From Acidobacteriota bacterium (GTDB lineage: Bacteria; Acidobacteriota; Terriglobia; Acidiferrales; UBA7541): DNA of 64,000 nt. Position 1 is the first letter of the stretch, and the number at the start of each line of letters is the position of its first letter. The notes under the pieces are model-generated. The model made no database searches, was not told the DNA's origin, and saw only the letters and a list, made by a program, of their open reading frames with translations. Below are positions 17,791-27,236 of the stretch, one piece after another. Where the stretch lies: positions 1 through 64,000 of the forward strand of contig QHYZ01000058.1 of the NCBI GenBank assembly GCA_003225295.1, in the 5' to 3' direction. The translations under genes were made by a program, and so were the position numbers.

Positions 17791-19479
17791 CTACATCCCC
17801 TCGTAGTTGGGCCCGCCGCCGCCCTCCGGAACCACCCAGTCGATGATCTGGTAGGGATCGGCGATGTCGCACGTCTTGCAATGCACGCAATTCGCGGCGT
17901 TAATCTTCAGTTTCGCGCTGCCATTTGATTCCTTGGCCATTTCATACACGGCAGCCGGGCAAAAATACTCGCAAGGATTTCCGTACTCCTCGACGCACTT
18001 GGTAGCGCAGACGTTTAGGTCTTTCACCACCAGATGACACGGCTGGTCTTCCTCATGCCGCGTCCCGGAGTGATACACGTCTGTCAACCGATCAAACGTC
18101 AGCGTGCCATCGCCCTTGAATCTTTCAGGTTTACTGTGAGCAGCTTCATCGCCTAGGGCTCCCGTTCTCCCGTTGATCTTGTTGTACGCTTCATGCCCCT
18201 CGTGCGCCCGCATGGGATCGATCAGCCCGCGCCCGCCGGTGATTTGCTGAAACGCGGTGTGAAAGAATCCGCGGAGCATTCCATGTTGAAAGGACTGATG
18301 AAAATTCCGGACCTGCCACAGCTCTTTCTTGATATAGCTCTGCTCGATCTTCTTCGGGAAGGCGCTCAGCGTTTTCGATGAGGTATCGCCCGTTCGCAGC
18401 GCTTCAAAAATCGTTTCCGCTGCAAGCATCCCGCTCTTTATCGCCAGGTGAATGCCCTTCAGCCGCTGCGAATCCAGAAAACTTCCAGAATCCCCGATGA
18501 TCAGACCGCCATCGAGATAATTCCGCGGCATGGCGTACCAGCCGCCGTAGGGCAGCGACTTCGCGCCATAACGCACCAGTTTCCCGCCATCGAGGAGTTT
18601 CCTGAGGAACGCATGCGTTTTCCAAGTCTGAAACGCTGCGTGCGGGTCGAACTGCGGATCCGCATACTCCAACGCGAGCACTAAACCAATGGAGACGCGG
18701 TTGTTCGAGAGCCCGTAAATCCAGCCGCCGCCGTACATGTCCGTCGAAACTGGCCAGCCCAGCGTATGCGCAACGTAGCCCGTCGCGATTCGTCCCGGCT
18801 GCACGTCCCACAATTCCTTGATGCCGATCCCGTAGCTTTGCGGGTTGATGTTGTCGAGCTTTTTCGCCGTCACCAGTTTCTTGGTGAGAGATCCGCGCGT
18901 TCCTTCGGCCAGCACGGTGACCTTGGCACGCAACTCATAGCCTGGCGTGTAGTTGTCTTTTGGCTTGCCGTTCTTGTCGAGGCCTTTGTCTTCGGTGATG
19001 ACGCCGCCGATTCCTTCTCCTTGGTATACCAGCTCCGCCCCGCCAAATTCCTTGAAAACATTGACGCCCGCAGCTTCCACGAGTCCGCCAAGCCATTTGG
19101 TCATTTTGCTAAGTGAAATGACGTAGTTGCCTTTGTTCTTGAACGGCGGCGGCGTAATTGGAAACCGAAACGACGATCCTCGCGTGAAAAGCAGCGCCGC
19201 ATCTTCCGTCACCGGCGTGTCGAGCGGAGCGGATTTCTCAAAATCCGGCACCAGCTCAGCGATCGCTTTGGGGTTCATGATCGCGCCCGAGAGCTGGTGC
19301 GCGCCAATCTCGCGTCCCTTCTCCAGAACGTAAATATTGTCTGCGGAAAGCTCGGGCTTGCCGCCCACGGTATTGTGTTTCTTGATCAGATTGGCAAGAT
19401 GCAGCGCGCAAGCGAGCCCTGCCGGCCCCGCGCCAACAATCAATACATCCGCTTCCAGCAGTTCGCGTTGAACGGTCAT
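17791..19479 (-). CDS. electron transfer flavoprotein-ubiquinone oxidoreductase
   Basis: A 562-residue flavoprotein. The N-terminus has the FAD-binding VLIVGAGPAGLACALHLA. The middle has the ubiquinone-binding region (GWPVSTDMYGGGWIYGLSNN, PYGGWYAMPRNYLDGGLIIG). The C-terminus carries a 4Fe-4S cluster site with CEYFCPAAVYE and NCVHCKTCDIADP. This inner-membrane enzyme passes electrons from reduced ETF to the quinone pool. It follows fixB by 49 bases and closes the operon. The ATG at 19479 gives the usual N-terminus. Confidence 0.95.
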   Translation of the reverse strand: MTVQRELLEADVLIVGAGPAGLACALHLANLIKKHNTVGGKPELSADNIYVLEKGREIGAHQLSGAIMNPKAIAELVPDFEKSAPLDTPVTEDAALLFTRGSSFRFPITPPPFKNKGNYVISLSKMTKWLGGLVEAAGVNVFKEFGGAELVYQGEGIGGVITEDKGLDKNGKPKDNYTPGYELRAKVTVLAEGTRGSLTKKLVTAKKLDNINPQSYGIGIKELWDVQPGRIATGYVAHTLGWPVSTDMYGGGWIYGLSNNRVSIGLVLALEYADPQFDPHAAFQTWKTHAFLRKLLDGGKLVRYGAKSLPYGGWYAMPRNYLDGGLIIGDSGSFLDSQRLKGIHLAIKSGMLAAETIFEALRTGDTSSKTLSAFPKKIEQSYIKKELWQVRNFHQSFQHGMLRGFFHTAFQQITGGRGLIDPMRAHEGHEAYNKINGRTGALGDEAAHSKPERFKGDGTLTFDRLTDVYHSGTRHEEDQPCHLVVKDLNVCATKCVEEYGNPCEYFCPAAVYEMAKESNGSAKLKINAANCVHCKTCDIADPYQIIDWVVPEGGGGPNYEGM

Positions 19480-19528
19480 GGATTTGCTTTCATTGTAACA
19501 AAGTGACCGCGATCCGAAGGGAATGAGG

Positions 19529-20518
19529 CTATGAGGTTTTGGCTTTTTCCAAAGCTTCGGTGAGGGCGGGCATGATTTCGAAGATGTCGCCGACGACACC
19601 GTAATCGGCGATTTCAAAAATCGGAGCGTTGGAGTCTTTGTTGATGGCCACGATGGTGCGCGCGCCCTTCATGCCGACGACATGCTGAATCGCGCCGCTA
19701 ATGCCCAGCGCCAAATACAACTTTGGCGCAACCGTTTGTCCCGAGCTGCCGATCTGCCGCTCCATGGGGAGCCAGCCCTCATCGCAAATCGGTCGCGACG
19801 CGGCAATCTCGCCGCCCAGGGCCTTGGCCAGTGCTACCGCCTGCGGAATATTTTCGGGTGCTTTGATGCCGCGGCCGATGGCTACGATGAGCGACGCCTG
19901 AGTCAAATCCACAGCCGACTTCGCCTCTTTGAAGAGATCAAGCGGCTGGGTGCGAATCTGCTGCGCGCTCACGGCTACGGTCATGGCATTCACGGGCGCT
20001 TTTCCCGAAGGATGCGCCGCGAGCAAATCGGCGCGAAACGCGCCTGATTGAAACGACCCGAACCACGGCGCTGCCCCCGCAAACGTCACATCGGCCACAG
20101 TCTTTCCCTGGAACATTTGCCGTACGAAAATCAGCTTCCCGCCCTCGTTCCGGTAGCCGATGCAGTCTCCGATCATCCCCTTGCCGAGCATGGCCGCGAG
20201 CTTCGGCGCAAAGTCGCGCACCTGATAGGTGTGCGGAAACAAAACCAAATCCGGCTGGGCGCTTTCGATTACTTGTTTCAGCGCGACGCAATATCCGTCC
20301 GGCGTGTACGCTTCGAGCAAGTCATGCTGGACGCTCAGAACTTCGGCGACGTTTTTCGCGGCCAGCTCATCCGCGAACGCTGCCACACCCTTGCCCATCA
20401 CCAGCGCACTCACCGTGCTTGACGTATCTTTCGCAATTTGCTGCGCCGCCGCCAGCGTCTCGAAACTCGCGTTGTTCCACTTCCCCTGTCGCAGCTCCGT
20501 CACTACCAAAATTTTCAT
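19529..20518 (-). CDS. fixB: electron transfer flavoprotein alpha subunit
   Basis: A 329-residue protein starting MKILVVTELRQGKWNNASFE. The C-terminal FAD domain is intact: LIVAIGRGIKAPEN, then ERQIGSSGQTVAPKLYLALGISGAIQHVVGMKG, and INKDSNAPIFEIADYGVVGD. With FixA it forms the ETF heterodimer that collects electrons from acyl-CoA dehydrogenases. It is placed between fixA and the ETF-quinone oxidoreductase, with gaps of about 50 bases on both sides. Confidence 0.96.
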   Translation of the reverse strand: MKILVVTELRQGKWNNASFETLAAAQQIAKDTSSTVSALVMGKGVAAFADELAAKNVAEVLSVQHDLLEAYTPDGYCVALKQVIESAQPDLVLFPHTYQVRDFAPKLAAMLGKGMIGDCIGYRNEGGKLIFVRQMFQGKTVADVTFAGAAPWFGSFQSGAFRADLLAAHPSGKAPVNAMTVAVSAQQIRTQPLDLFKEAKSAVDLTQASLIVAIGRGIKAPENIPQAVALAKALGGEIAASRPICDEGWLPMERQIGSSGQTVAPKLYLALGISGAIQHVVGMKGARTIVAINKDSNAPIFEIADYGVVGDIFEIMPALTEALEKAKTS

Positions 20519-20571
20519 GGTTGGCCTCAATTTCAAAGAAGAAAAGACACCGGCAAGATGCTGGCGCTACC

Positions 20572-21336
20572 TCAGATCACACGCGCTTCAAACTTCAGCT
20601 TCTCCACCAGCTTCGTCGCGATTTCCTTCGGCGTGCCGGTCAGGAACTCCGTCTGCTTCGTTTTTGTCGGCACGTAAATCTTTTCAATCTTCTGCGTTGC
20701 TTCGGCGGACACGCCCAGCGACTCGCGCGATATCGCTGCGATTTCTTTTTTCTTGGCAAGCATGATGCCCTTCAGCGTCGCGTAGCGCACCTTGTTAATG
20801 CCGGACTGAATCGAAAGCACCGCCGGCAGCGGACACTCGATATGCTGAAACCACCCGGCCTCCAGTTCCCTTTTCAATTTCATCTTTCCATCGGCCACCT
20901 CGATGGCCATGATGATCGTGGCGTGCGGCAAATCCAGTAGCGCGGCCAGCAACACGCCGGTCTGCCCGAAGCCGTGGTCGTCGCTCTGCAATCCAGTCAG
21001 GACTAAATCGGCCTTTTCCTTTCGAATGGCGGCCGCCAGGGCCTTCGCGGAGCCGAGCGGATCGAGCTGCGAAAAATTGTCGTCCAAAATATGAATGGCT
21101 CGATCCGCGCCCTTCGCCAGCGCTTCTTTAATCGTCGGCTTCACGCGCTGCGGGCCCATCGACAGCACAACCACTTCGCCGCCGTGCTTTTCCTTCAGCC
21201 GCAGGGCTTCTTCGAGAGCGTAGCTGTCCGGCTCGTTCATTTCGAAGCTGATGTCCGATTCCTTGATCCAGTTTCCGGCAATGGCCAGCGGTGCGTCTTT
21301 CGCCGGAACCTGCTTGATGCACACGATAATGTTCAC
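20572..21336 (-). CDS. fixA: electron transfer flavoprotein beta subunit
   Basis: A 254-residue protein starting MNIIVCIKQVPAKDAPLAI, with the AMP-binding region LTGLQSDDHGFGQTGVLLAALL and the C-terminal signature ARYATLKGIMLAKKKEI-like (VRYATLKGIMLAKKKE). It pairs with FixB. Its start is about 52 bases after the end of fabF, with no visible terminator between, so the ETF genes may be read through from the fatty-acid cluster. Confidence 0.95.
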   Translation of the reverse strand: MNIIVCIKQVPAKDAPLAIAGNWIKESDISFEMNEPDSYALEEALRLKEKHGGEVVVLSMGPQRVKPTIKEALAKGADRAIHILDDNFSQLDPLGSAKALAAAIRKEKADLVLTGLQSDDHGFGQTGVLLAALLDLPHATIIMAIEVADGKMKLKRELEAGWFQHIECPLPAVLSIQSGINKVRYATLKGIMLAKKKEIAAISRESLGVSAEATQKIEKIYVPTKTKQTEFLTGTPKEIATKLVEKLKFEARVI

Positions 21337-21388
21337 GAGATTCTTCCTTCTAATGAAAACCTTGTTGCTGCCCAGACTGATGGGGATG

Positions 21389-22633
21389 CTATTTGCCCGA
21401 CCAATGCTTGAAAATCAGCGCGGCATTGGTGCCGCCGAAACCAAACGAATTCGAAAGCGCGAACTCCACCGACGCCTTGCGCGCATAGTTCGGCACGTAG
21501 TCTAGATCGCATTCCGGATCGGGACTCTCCTGATTGATCGTCGGCGGCAGAATCTGGTCGCGCAGTGCCAGCACGCTGATCCCGGCTTCCAACCCACCCG
21601 CACCGCCCAGCAAATGTCCGGTCATGGACTTCGTGGAGCTTACCGGTACCTGCTTGGCGCGCTCGCCGAACAACCTCTTGAGCGCACGCGTCTCGATCAC
21701 GTCGCCAATGGGCGTCGAGGTACCATGCGCGTTCACGTATCCGATGTCTTCGGGCGTCAGCTTGGCATCCTTGATCGCCGCGCGCATCACGCGGAACGCA
21801 CCATCGCCATTTTCCGCGGGCTGCGTGATGTGGTAGGCATCCCCGGACATCCCGTATCCCACAATTTCAGCGAGGATCGGCGCATTGCGCTTCTGCGCGT
21901 GCTCCAGCGATTCCAGGATCACGATGCCCGCGCCCTCGCCGACCACAAAACCGTCACGCCCGGCATCCCACGGCCGGCTGGCGCGCGCCGGGTCGTCATT
22001 GCGGGTCGAAAGCGCTTTCATGGCCGCGAATCCACCTACGCCCATCGGCGTGATAGTCGCTTCCGTTCCACCGCAGATCATCATCGCCGCTGCGCCGCGC
22101 TCGATGATCTTGAAAGAATCGCCAATCGCATGCGCCGAAGCGGAGCACGCGGTGGCGGTCGCGGAATTCGGCCCGCGTGCGCCGTAGCGAATCGAAATAT
22201 GTCCCGAAGCGAGATTTACAATCGCGGAAGGAATAAAGAATGGCGAAATCTTGCCCGGCCCGCCCTGCACCAGTTTCCAGTGTTCGCGCTCGATGATGTC
22301 GAATCCGCCGATACCGGACGAAACATAGACACCCACTTCATCCAGGTCCGAATCCTCCGGTTTCCAGTTCGCACTCTGCACCGCAAAATCAGCGGCCGCC
22401 AGTGCCACCTGAATAAACCGGCCCATCTTCTTCAGTTCCTTTTTCTCAATCCACCGAAAGGGGTCGAAGTTCTCGATCTCGCCGGCGATTTTGCAATCAA
22501 AACCCGTGGTGTCGAATTGCGTGATGGGCCTAACGCCGCTGTGCCCGGCCACGAGGTTTTTCCAGGTTTCCTCTGTGCCGATGCCCAGCGCGCAGACCAA
22601 TCCAACGCCCGTAACGACTACCCGGCGAGTCAA
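21389..22633 (-). CDS. fabF: 3-oxoacyl-ACP synthase II
   Basis: A 414-residue ketoacyl synthase starting MTRRVVVTGVGLVCALGIG. The catalytic Cys lies in ATACSASAHAIGDSF; the His residues are in YVNAHGTSTPIGD and STKSMTGHLLGGAG. The C-terminal SNSFGFGGTNAALIF completes the family pattern. It condenses malonyl-ACP with acyl-ACP in the cytoplasm. It follows acpP by 38 bases in the order acpP-fabF that is standard in bacteria. Confidence 0.97.
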   Translation of the reverse strand: MTRRVVVTGVGLVCALGIGTEETWKNLVAGHSGVRPITQFDTTGFDCKIAGEIENFDPFRWIEKKELKKMGRFIQVALAAADFAVQSANWKPEDSDLDEVGVYVSSGIGGFDIIEREHWKLVQGGPGKISPFFIPSAIVNLASGHISIRYGARGPNSATATACSASAHAIGDSFKIIERGAAAMMICGGTEATITPMGVGGFAAMKALSTRNDDPARASRPWDAGRDGFVVGEGAGIVILESLEHAQKRNAPILAEIVGYGMSGDAYHITQPAENGDGAFRVMRAAIKDAKLTPEDIGYVNAHGTSTPIGDVIETRALKRLFGERAKQVPVSSTKSMTGHLLGGAGGLEAGISVLALRDQILPPTINQESPDPECDLDYVPNYARKASVEFALSNSFGFGGTNAALIFKHWSGK

Positions 22634-22671
22634 TGTCTTGATGCTCCCTGTTGAGGTGTGAATTCCGTGGC

Positions 22672-22914
22672 TTACTTACCTTTGGCGTGTTTGTCGATGT
22701 ATTCGACGGCATCCTTCACCGTGGTCATCTTCTCGGCGTCCTCGTCGGGCACTTCGATGCCGAACGCCTCTTCAAATGCCATCACCAATTCCACCTGGTC
22801 GAGAGAATCCGCTCCCAAGTCGTCCACGAACGACGCTGTGGGCGTGACTTCCGCTTCATCCACGCCGAGCTGCTCGACAATGATTTGCTTTACGCGTTCT
22901 TCCACGCTGGCCAT
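22672..22914 (-). CDS. acpP: acyl carrier protein
   Basis: An 80-residue acidic protein with the phosphopantetheine attachment site [19 protein letters not shown], the Ser of the DSL motif being modified. Helix II and [15 protein letters not shown] match fatty-acid ACPs. It carries growing acyl chains for FabD, FabG and FabF encoded around it. Confidence 0.98.
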   Translation of the reverse strand: MASVEERVKQIIVEQLGVDEAEVTPTASFVDDLGADSLDQVELVMAFEEAFGIEVPDEDAEKMTTVKDAVEYIDKHAKGK

Positions 22915-23153
22915 TCCCGTATCCTCCGCGATTTGCGTTCGCTTGATGTGCCCCGCTTGCTGATGGTGCTCAGGTCGTGTGTCAAAACTGGTTCGTAAAG
23001 CCCGCCTAATCAGATTCGCGGCCGCCCGGCGCGGTGGCGGACCCCATACCCAAAATTGCTCTCCCCGGATAACCTGCCCATTCTAGTTACCCCGCCCCGT
23101 TAGGTCAACTTGGCCGCTTTGTGACGCGCTCCGCCCGCATAAAGACGGCCGCT

Positions 23154-23900
23154 TCACGCCAAATACATGCCGCCATTTACATCCAGCACATGCCCGGTGA
23201 TATAGCCCGCCTCGTCGCTGGCCAAGAACACGATGGCCGCCGCAACATCGCGTGCTGAACCCATCCGCCCCAGCGGAATCCGGGTCTTCAATTCTTCCTT
23301 CACTTTGTCAGCAAGCGCGTCCGTCATGGGCGTTTCGATGAAGCCCGGCGCAACCGCGTTCACGGTAATATTCCGTGAAGAAATCTCGATGGCCATCGCC
23401 TTGGTCAGCCCGATCAGTCCGGCCTTGGACGCCACGTAGTTCGCCTGCCCCGCGTTCCCCATCTGCGCCACGATGGAAGCGATATTAATGATCCGCCCCG
23501 CTCGCGCCCGCATCATGGTCCCGAGCGCCTGCTGGATGCACAGGTGCGCGCCGGTCAAATTTGTTCGAATCACGGCGTCCCAGTCCTGCTGCTTCATGCG
23601 CACCGACAGGCCGTCATGCGTGATGGCCGCGTTGTTCACCAGAATATCCAGCCGTGCGAATTTTTCGATTACCTGCTTGAATCCCGCTCTTACCTGTTCC
23701 GTGTCGGCCACATCCATCTTTACCGCCAACGCCTGGCCGCCCGCTAACACAATCTCCCCGACCAGCGCCGCGAGCTTCTCTTCATTCCGCGCCGCTACCA
23801 CGACCTTCGCGCCTGCTTCCGTCAGCGCCAGCGCGGTGTCACGCCCGATACCCTGCGACGCTCCAGTGACCAGCGCCACTTTGTCTTTCAAGCTAAACAT
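23154..23900 (-). CDS. fabG: 3-oxoacyl-ACP reductase
   Basis: A 248-residue short-chain dehydrogenase. It has the NADPH-binding VTGASQGIGRDTAL, NNAAITHDGL, the catalytic Ser in INIASIV, and YVASKAGLIGLTKAMA with Tyr and Lys. The end DEAGYITGHVLDVNGGMYL is typical of FabG. It reduces 3-oxoacyl-ACP in the elongation cycle. A gap of about 240 bases separates it from acpP, long for this operon, so an internal promoter is possible. Confidence 0.96.
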   Translation of the reverse strand: MFSLKDKVALVTGASQGIGRDTALALTEAGAKVVVAARNEEKLAALVGEIVLAGGQALAVKMDVADTEQVRAGFKQVIEKFARLDILVNNAAITHDGLSVRMKQQDWDAVIRTNLTGAHLCIQQALGTMMRARAGRIINIASIVAQMGNAGQANYVASKAGLIGLTKAMAIEISSRNITVNAVAPGFIETPMTDALADKVKEELKTRIPLGRMGSARDVAAAIVFLASDEAGYITGHVLDVNGGMYLA

Positions 23901-23944
23901 TGTCTCCGCCTACGACTGCACTTCACGGGCCGCATGCCGTGCTA

Positions 23945-24898
23945 CTAGGCGGCGTCGGATCTGGCGCCGGCGATTTTCTCCACCGTTGCGGCCAAACTTT
24001 TTTCGTCTTCGACGTTCAGGGTTGCCACGGAGCGTTCGATTTGCCGCAGCAGTCCACTTAGGACGCGTCCAGGGCCCACTTCCACAAACGTGTTCACGCC
24101 CTCATCGATCAACAGCCGCACCGACTCTTCCCAACGCACCGGCATGGTGACCTGCCGGACCAGCGCTTCGCGCGCTTCGTCGCCGGATGCAATTGTGTCC
24201 GCATCCACGTTGGTCACCAGCGGCACGCGCAAGACAGCAAACTCCGTTTGCTTCAAGTCCTTTTCGAGCTTCTCCTGCGCCGGCGCCATCAGTGCCGAAT
24301 GGAAAGGCGCGGAAACAGCCAGAATCACGGCGCGCTTCGCACCGAGCTGCGAGGCAATCTCCACCGCGCGTTTCACCGCACTGGCGTGGCCGGAGATGAC
24401 CGTCTGCTCCGGCGAATTCAAATTTGCCGCGGAACAAATTTCGCCCTTCGCCGCGCGCTTGCAGGCATCTGCCACCACGGCTGGCGACAAACCCATGATG
24501 GCAGCCATCGCGCCCACACCGGCAGGAACGGCATCCTGCATATACGACCCGCGCTTGCGCACGAGCTGCACGGCATCCGCAAATTTCAGCGCCCCGGCCG
24601 CCACCAGCGCCGAATATTCACCCAGGCTGTGTCCCGCCACGAAATCCGGCGCCAAGCCCTTCTCCGCCAGCACGCGAACCACGGCGACAGAACACGTCAA
24701 AATCGCCGGTTGGGTGTTCGCCGTCAGCTTGAGGTCCTCTTCCGTGCCCTCGAAGCACATCTTCGAAATCGAGAAACCCAGCGTCTGGTCGGCCTCGCTA
24801 AAAACGGCTCTCGCTGCCGGATATTGTTCCGCCAACTCTTTGCCCATACCCGGGTATTGCGAAGCTTGCCCCGGAAACACGAATGCGACTTTGCCCAT
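23945..24898 (-). CDS. fabD: malonyl-CoA:ACP transacylase
   Basis: A 317-residue protein starting MGKVAFVFPGQASQYPGMG. The nucleophile motif is GHSLGEYSALVAAGAL, with QPAILTCSVAV before it and SAPFHSALM and EVGPGRVLSGLLRQI later. It loads malonyl groups on ACP. The start has AGAAGGA about 6 bases upstream. It follows plsX by 22 bases; FabH, which often lies between these two, is absent. Confidence 0.96.
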   Translation of the reverse strand: MGKVAFVFPGQASQYPGMGKELAEQYPAARAVFSEADQTLGFSISKMCFEGTEEDLKLTANTQPAILTCSVAVVRVLAEKGLAPDFVAGHSLGEYSALVAAGALKFADAVQLVRKRGSYMQDAVPAGVGAMAAIMGLSPAVVADACKRAAKGEICSAANLNSPEQTVISGHASAVKRAVEIASQLGAKRAVILAVSAPFHSALMAPAQEKLEKDLKQTEFAVLRVPLVTNVDADTIASGDEAREALVRQVTMPVRWEESVRLLIDEGVNTFVEVGPGRVLSGLLRQIERSVATLNVEDEKSLAATVEKIAGARSDAA

Positions 24899-24920
24899 CG
24901 TTAATCCTTCTCTGGCGGCC

Positions 24921-25928
24921 TCACGCGACAACCGCGGCGGCCGAGAGCTCCTGTTCGATTTTCTCGTTCATGCGCGCGCGGGCGAGTCCCGCGGCCACAC
25001 GGATGGCGTTTTTCACGGCGTTGGCGTTCGAACGTCCATGCCCGATCACGCAAACGCCGCGCACGCCCAGCAGCGGCGCGCCGCCGTATTCCGTGTAATC
25101 AATGGTCTTCTTCAAACCCTTGAACGCACCCTGTGAAAGCAGGGCGCCAAACTGGGACACCAGCGAGCTCTTCAGTGACTTCTTCAGCAGCCCGAAGATG
25201 CCCACCGCCAGCCCCTCGCAGATCTTCAACGCGATGTTCCCCACAAATCCGTCACAAACAATGACGTCCACGTTGCCGGAAAAAAGATCGCCGCCCTCGA
25301 CGTTGCCCACAAACTGTACCGGGCTTTTCTTGAGCCGCGTATAAACTTCGCGCGTCAGTTCGTTGCCCTTGATTTCCTCTTCACCAACCGAGAGTAATCC
25401 CACGCGCGGGCGCTTGTTGCCAAACGTCGCGCGATAATAGACCTCACCCATCACCGCAAACTGCACCAGATGCTCCGGCTTCGAATCCACATTCGCGCCT
25501 ACATCGAGCAGTACGGAAACCCCGCCTTTGGCGTTCGGAAACGGTGCCGCCAAAGCCACGCGATCCACGGACTCCAGCGCCCCCAGCAGAAATCTCGCCA
25601 CGGTCATCACCGCTCCTGTGTTGCCCGCGCTGACCATTCCGTCGGCTTTCGCCTCGCGGACCAGACGTGCCGCCACATGTACCGAGCTGTCCTTCTTCCG
25701 CCGGAAGGCCTGTGCGGGATGGTCATTCATGGTGATCACTTCGCTGGCGGGCACGATTTCGACGGGCAGGTTCGGGGCGGCATGTTTTGCCAGCTCCGCA
25801 CGCACCACGTTCGGCTGGCCCACCAGCAAGATGCGCACGCCAAACTCCCGCGCGGCCAGCACACTACCTTCGACCTCGGGGCGGGGCGCGTGGTCTCCGC
25901 CCATGGCGTCAACGGCGATGGTGATCAT
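24921..25928 (-). CDS. plsX: acyl-ACP:phosphate acyltransferase
   Basis: A 335-residue protein starting MITIAVDAMGGDHAPRPEVE, followed by GMVSAGNTGAVMTVA, LLDVGANVDSKPEHL, VGLLSVGEEEIKGN and DVIVCDGFVGNIALKI. These are the PlsX signatures. It makes acyl-phosphate from acyl-ACP, the first committed step toward phosphatidic acid with PlsY. The neighbouring order yceD-rpmF-plsX is a classic conserved block. Confidence 0.96.
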   Translation of the reverse strand: MITIAVDAMGGDHAPRPEVEGSVLAAREFGVRILLVGQPNVVRAELAKHAAPNLPVEIVPASEVITMNDHPAQAFRRKKDSSVHVAARLVREAKADGMVSAGNTGAVMTVARFLLGALESVDRVALAAPFPNAKGGVSVLLDVGANVDSKPEHLVQFAVMGEVYYRATFGNKRPRVGLLSVGEEEIKGNELTREVYTRLKKSPVQFVGNVEGGDLFSGNVDVIVCDGFVGNIALKICEGLAVGIFGLLKKSLKSSLVSQFGALLSQGAFKGLKKTIDYTEYGGAPLLGVRGVCVIGHGRSNANAVKNAIRVAAGLARARMNEKIEQELSAAAVVA

Positions 25929-25969
25929 GGGATTCTGTCCGCAGGCTAAGCGAGAAAAACTCGAAATCC

Positions 25970-26149
25970 TTACGACGCCGGTTCTTGTGCCGCTTTGCCC
26001 TTGTAGTGTCCGCAATGCGGGCAAACCTGGTGCGGCTGTTTCATTTCGTGGCAATTCGGACACTTGGCCAGCGCGGGCTTCGACAAAAAGTCGTTGGCCC
26101 GCCTCGTGCTCGTGCGTCTCTTCGAATGCCGTCGTTTTGGGTTAGGCAT
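25970..26149 (-). CDS. rpmF: 50S ribosomal protein L32
   Basis: A 59-residue protein, MPNPKRRHSKRRTSTRRAND, continuing to a zinc-ribbon CPNCHEMKQPHQVCPHCGHY. Four cysteines are kept, so it is the zinc-binding form. It is a small basic protein of the large ribosomal subunit. It lies between yceD and plsX, the usual place. Confidence 0.97.
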   Translation of the reverse strand: MPNPKRRHSKRRTSTRRANDFLSKPALAKCPNCHEMKQPHQVCPHCGHYKGKAAQEPAS

Positions 26150-26212
26150 AGCAATACACCTCGTTCCCGCCTCAGCGGGCGGATTATATCGGGCTTGTTG
26201 GCCCTCGAAAAC

Positions 26213-26746
26213 CTATTGTTTCTTGAACCAGTCCTGTTTGAGGCGCGCGAGAGGGGCCATTCGCGGGTCCGTCGCGTGGGTCTCACAGCGGCACTCTTCG
26301 TGGTTGAGGTTGGCGCCGCAATTCGGGCACAGCCCCCGGCAGTCACTCTGGCAGATTACCTTTAACGGCAGTGCCAGTAGCACCTGCTCCTTGATCACGT
26401 CCGCCAGGAAGAGGCCTTCTCCTTGGTAGAATCCAATTTCCGTATCGTCGTCCTTCAGCCGGTCTTCCTTGGGCTTCGCTTCTTTCGGCAAGGGAGCGTA
26501 AAACAAGTCAAAGGTCCGGCTAACATCTTCCACGACCGGTTCCAAGCAGCGCGCGCACACCAGTTCGATCTTCGTTTCGAGGCTACCCTCGATGCGAATC
26601 TGCGATTCCAGCAGCTCTGCCGTCGCCGTCACTTCGAGCGACTTGATCTGCTTGATCTCCGCCGAATGAAAATCGATGCTGCCCGGGGCATACTTCTTCC
26701 GGATGCGCAGCTTGCGGACGGCCAATTCCTTAACGTCAAGGAACAT
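26213..26746 (-). CDS. yceD: YceD/DUF177 family protein
   Basis: A 177-residue protein with VCARCLEPVVEDVSRTFDLFY, GEGLFLADVIKEQVLLALPLK, and the cysteine pairs CRGLCPNCGANLN and EECRC. This is the DUF177 pattern. YceD is linked to 23S rRNA or ribosome assembly in other bacteria and is almost always upstream of rpmF, as here. Confidence 0.9.
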   Translation of the reverse strand: MFLDVKELAVRKLRIRKKYAPGSIDFHSAEIKQIKSLEVTATAELLESQIRIEGSLETKIELVCARCLEPVVEDVSRTFDLFYAPLPKEAKPKEDRLKDDDTEIGFYQGEGLFLADVIKEQVLLALPLKVICQSDCRGLCPNCGANLNHEECRCETHATDPRMAPLARLKQDWFKKQ

Positions 26747-27074
26747 GTCTTTAGCGCCTCCGGCGCGTACGCTTATGCCCTACCATTATTCAGTCGCCTC
26801 TTCCCCAAGTCAAGGAACCGCCCGTCCCGCCTTCCCATTTTGGCAACCTGTTCGTCACCAACCCGGTCTAGTACCCGCTTCTTCGACAGTCCCGCCGCTG
26901 CCCTGGCACCCGGGGGCGTGGCAGAGTGATTCCGCGTTTTCCGGATCCATCAGCCGATCCTTCGAAAGCGATCCACGCCGGGAACGGCTCCGCTATGCTG
27001 AAGACCGTCGGCGGCGGCACGCTTAAGGTCAGCATCAGGCGTGGTGTTCTTCGACAGCCAGCACCGGCAGGGGC
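26747..27074. other. intergenic region, no gene seen
   Basis: The region upstream of yceD must hold the promoter of the fatty-acid cluster. I could not identify convincing hexamers or a gene. Confidence 0.4.
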
Positions 27075-27236
27075 TCACCCTTTTTGTTTCTGCCCACGGC
27101 CGAGTTCCTTATCTATGATTCGTCGCACGAGTTCAGCAACAAAAATCCCTTTTTTCTTGGCAATCTTTTCCAACACCGTTTTTTGCGGTTTCGAAAGAAA
27201 GATGTCTGTTCGTTCGTATCCCATGCTGTATGACAT
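27075..27236 (-). CDS. small ribbon-helix-helix (CopG-like) protein
   Basis: A 53-residue protein, MSYSMGYERTDIFLSKPQ, then KTVLEKIAKKKG and IFVAELVRRIIDKELGR. A short beta strand with alternating residues followed by two helices is the MetJ/Arc ribbon-helix-helix plan of CopG-type repressors and antitoxins. A perfect 13-base palindrome at 27227-27239 overlaps the start. If the second ATG at 27224 is used, the protein is 49 residues and the palindrome lies just upstream. No toxin gene is adjacent, so it is an orphan regulator or antitoxin. Confidence 0.75.
   Translation of the reverse strand: MSYSMGYERTDIFLSKPQKTVLEKIAKKKGIFVAELVRRIIDKELGRGQKQKG

Noticed and set aside
21614-22654. 346-codon plus-strand frame over fabF
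   Set aside because: Shadow of fabF, whose catalytic motifs are all intact on the minus strand.
24090-25136. 348-codon plus-strand frame over fabD and plsX
   Set aside because: Crosses two well-supported minus-strand genes and has no family motif.
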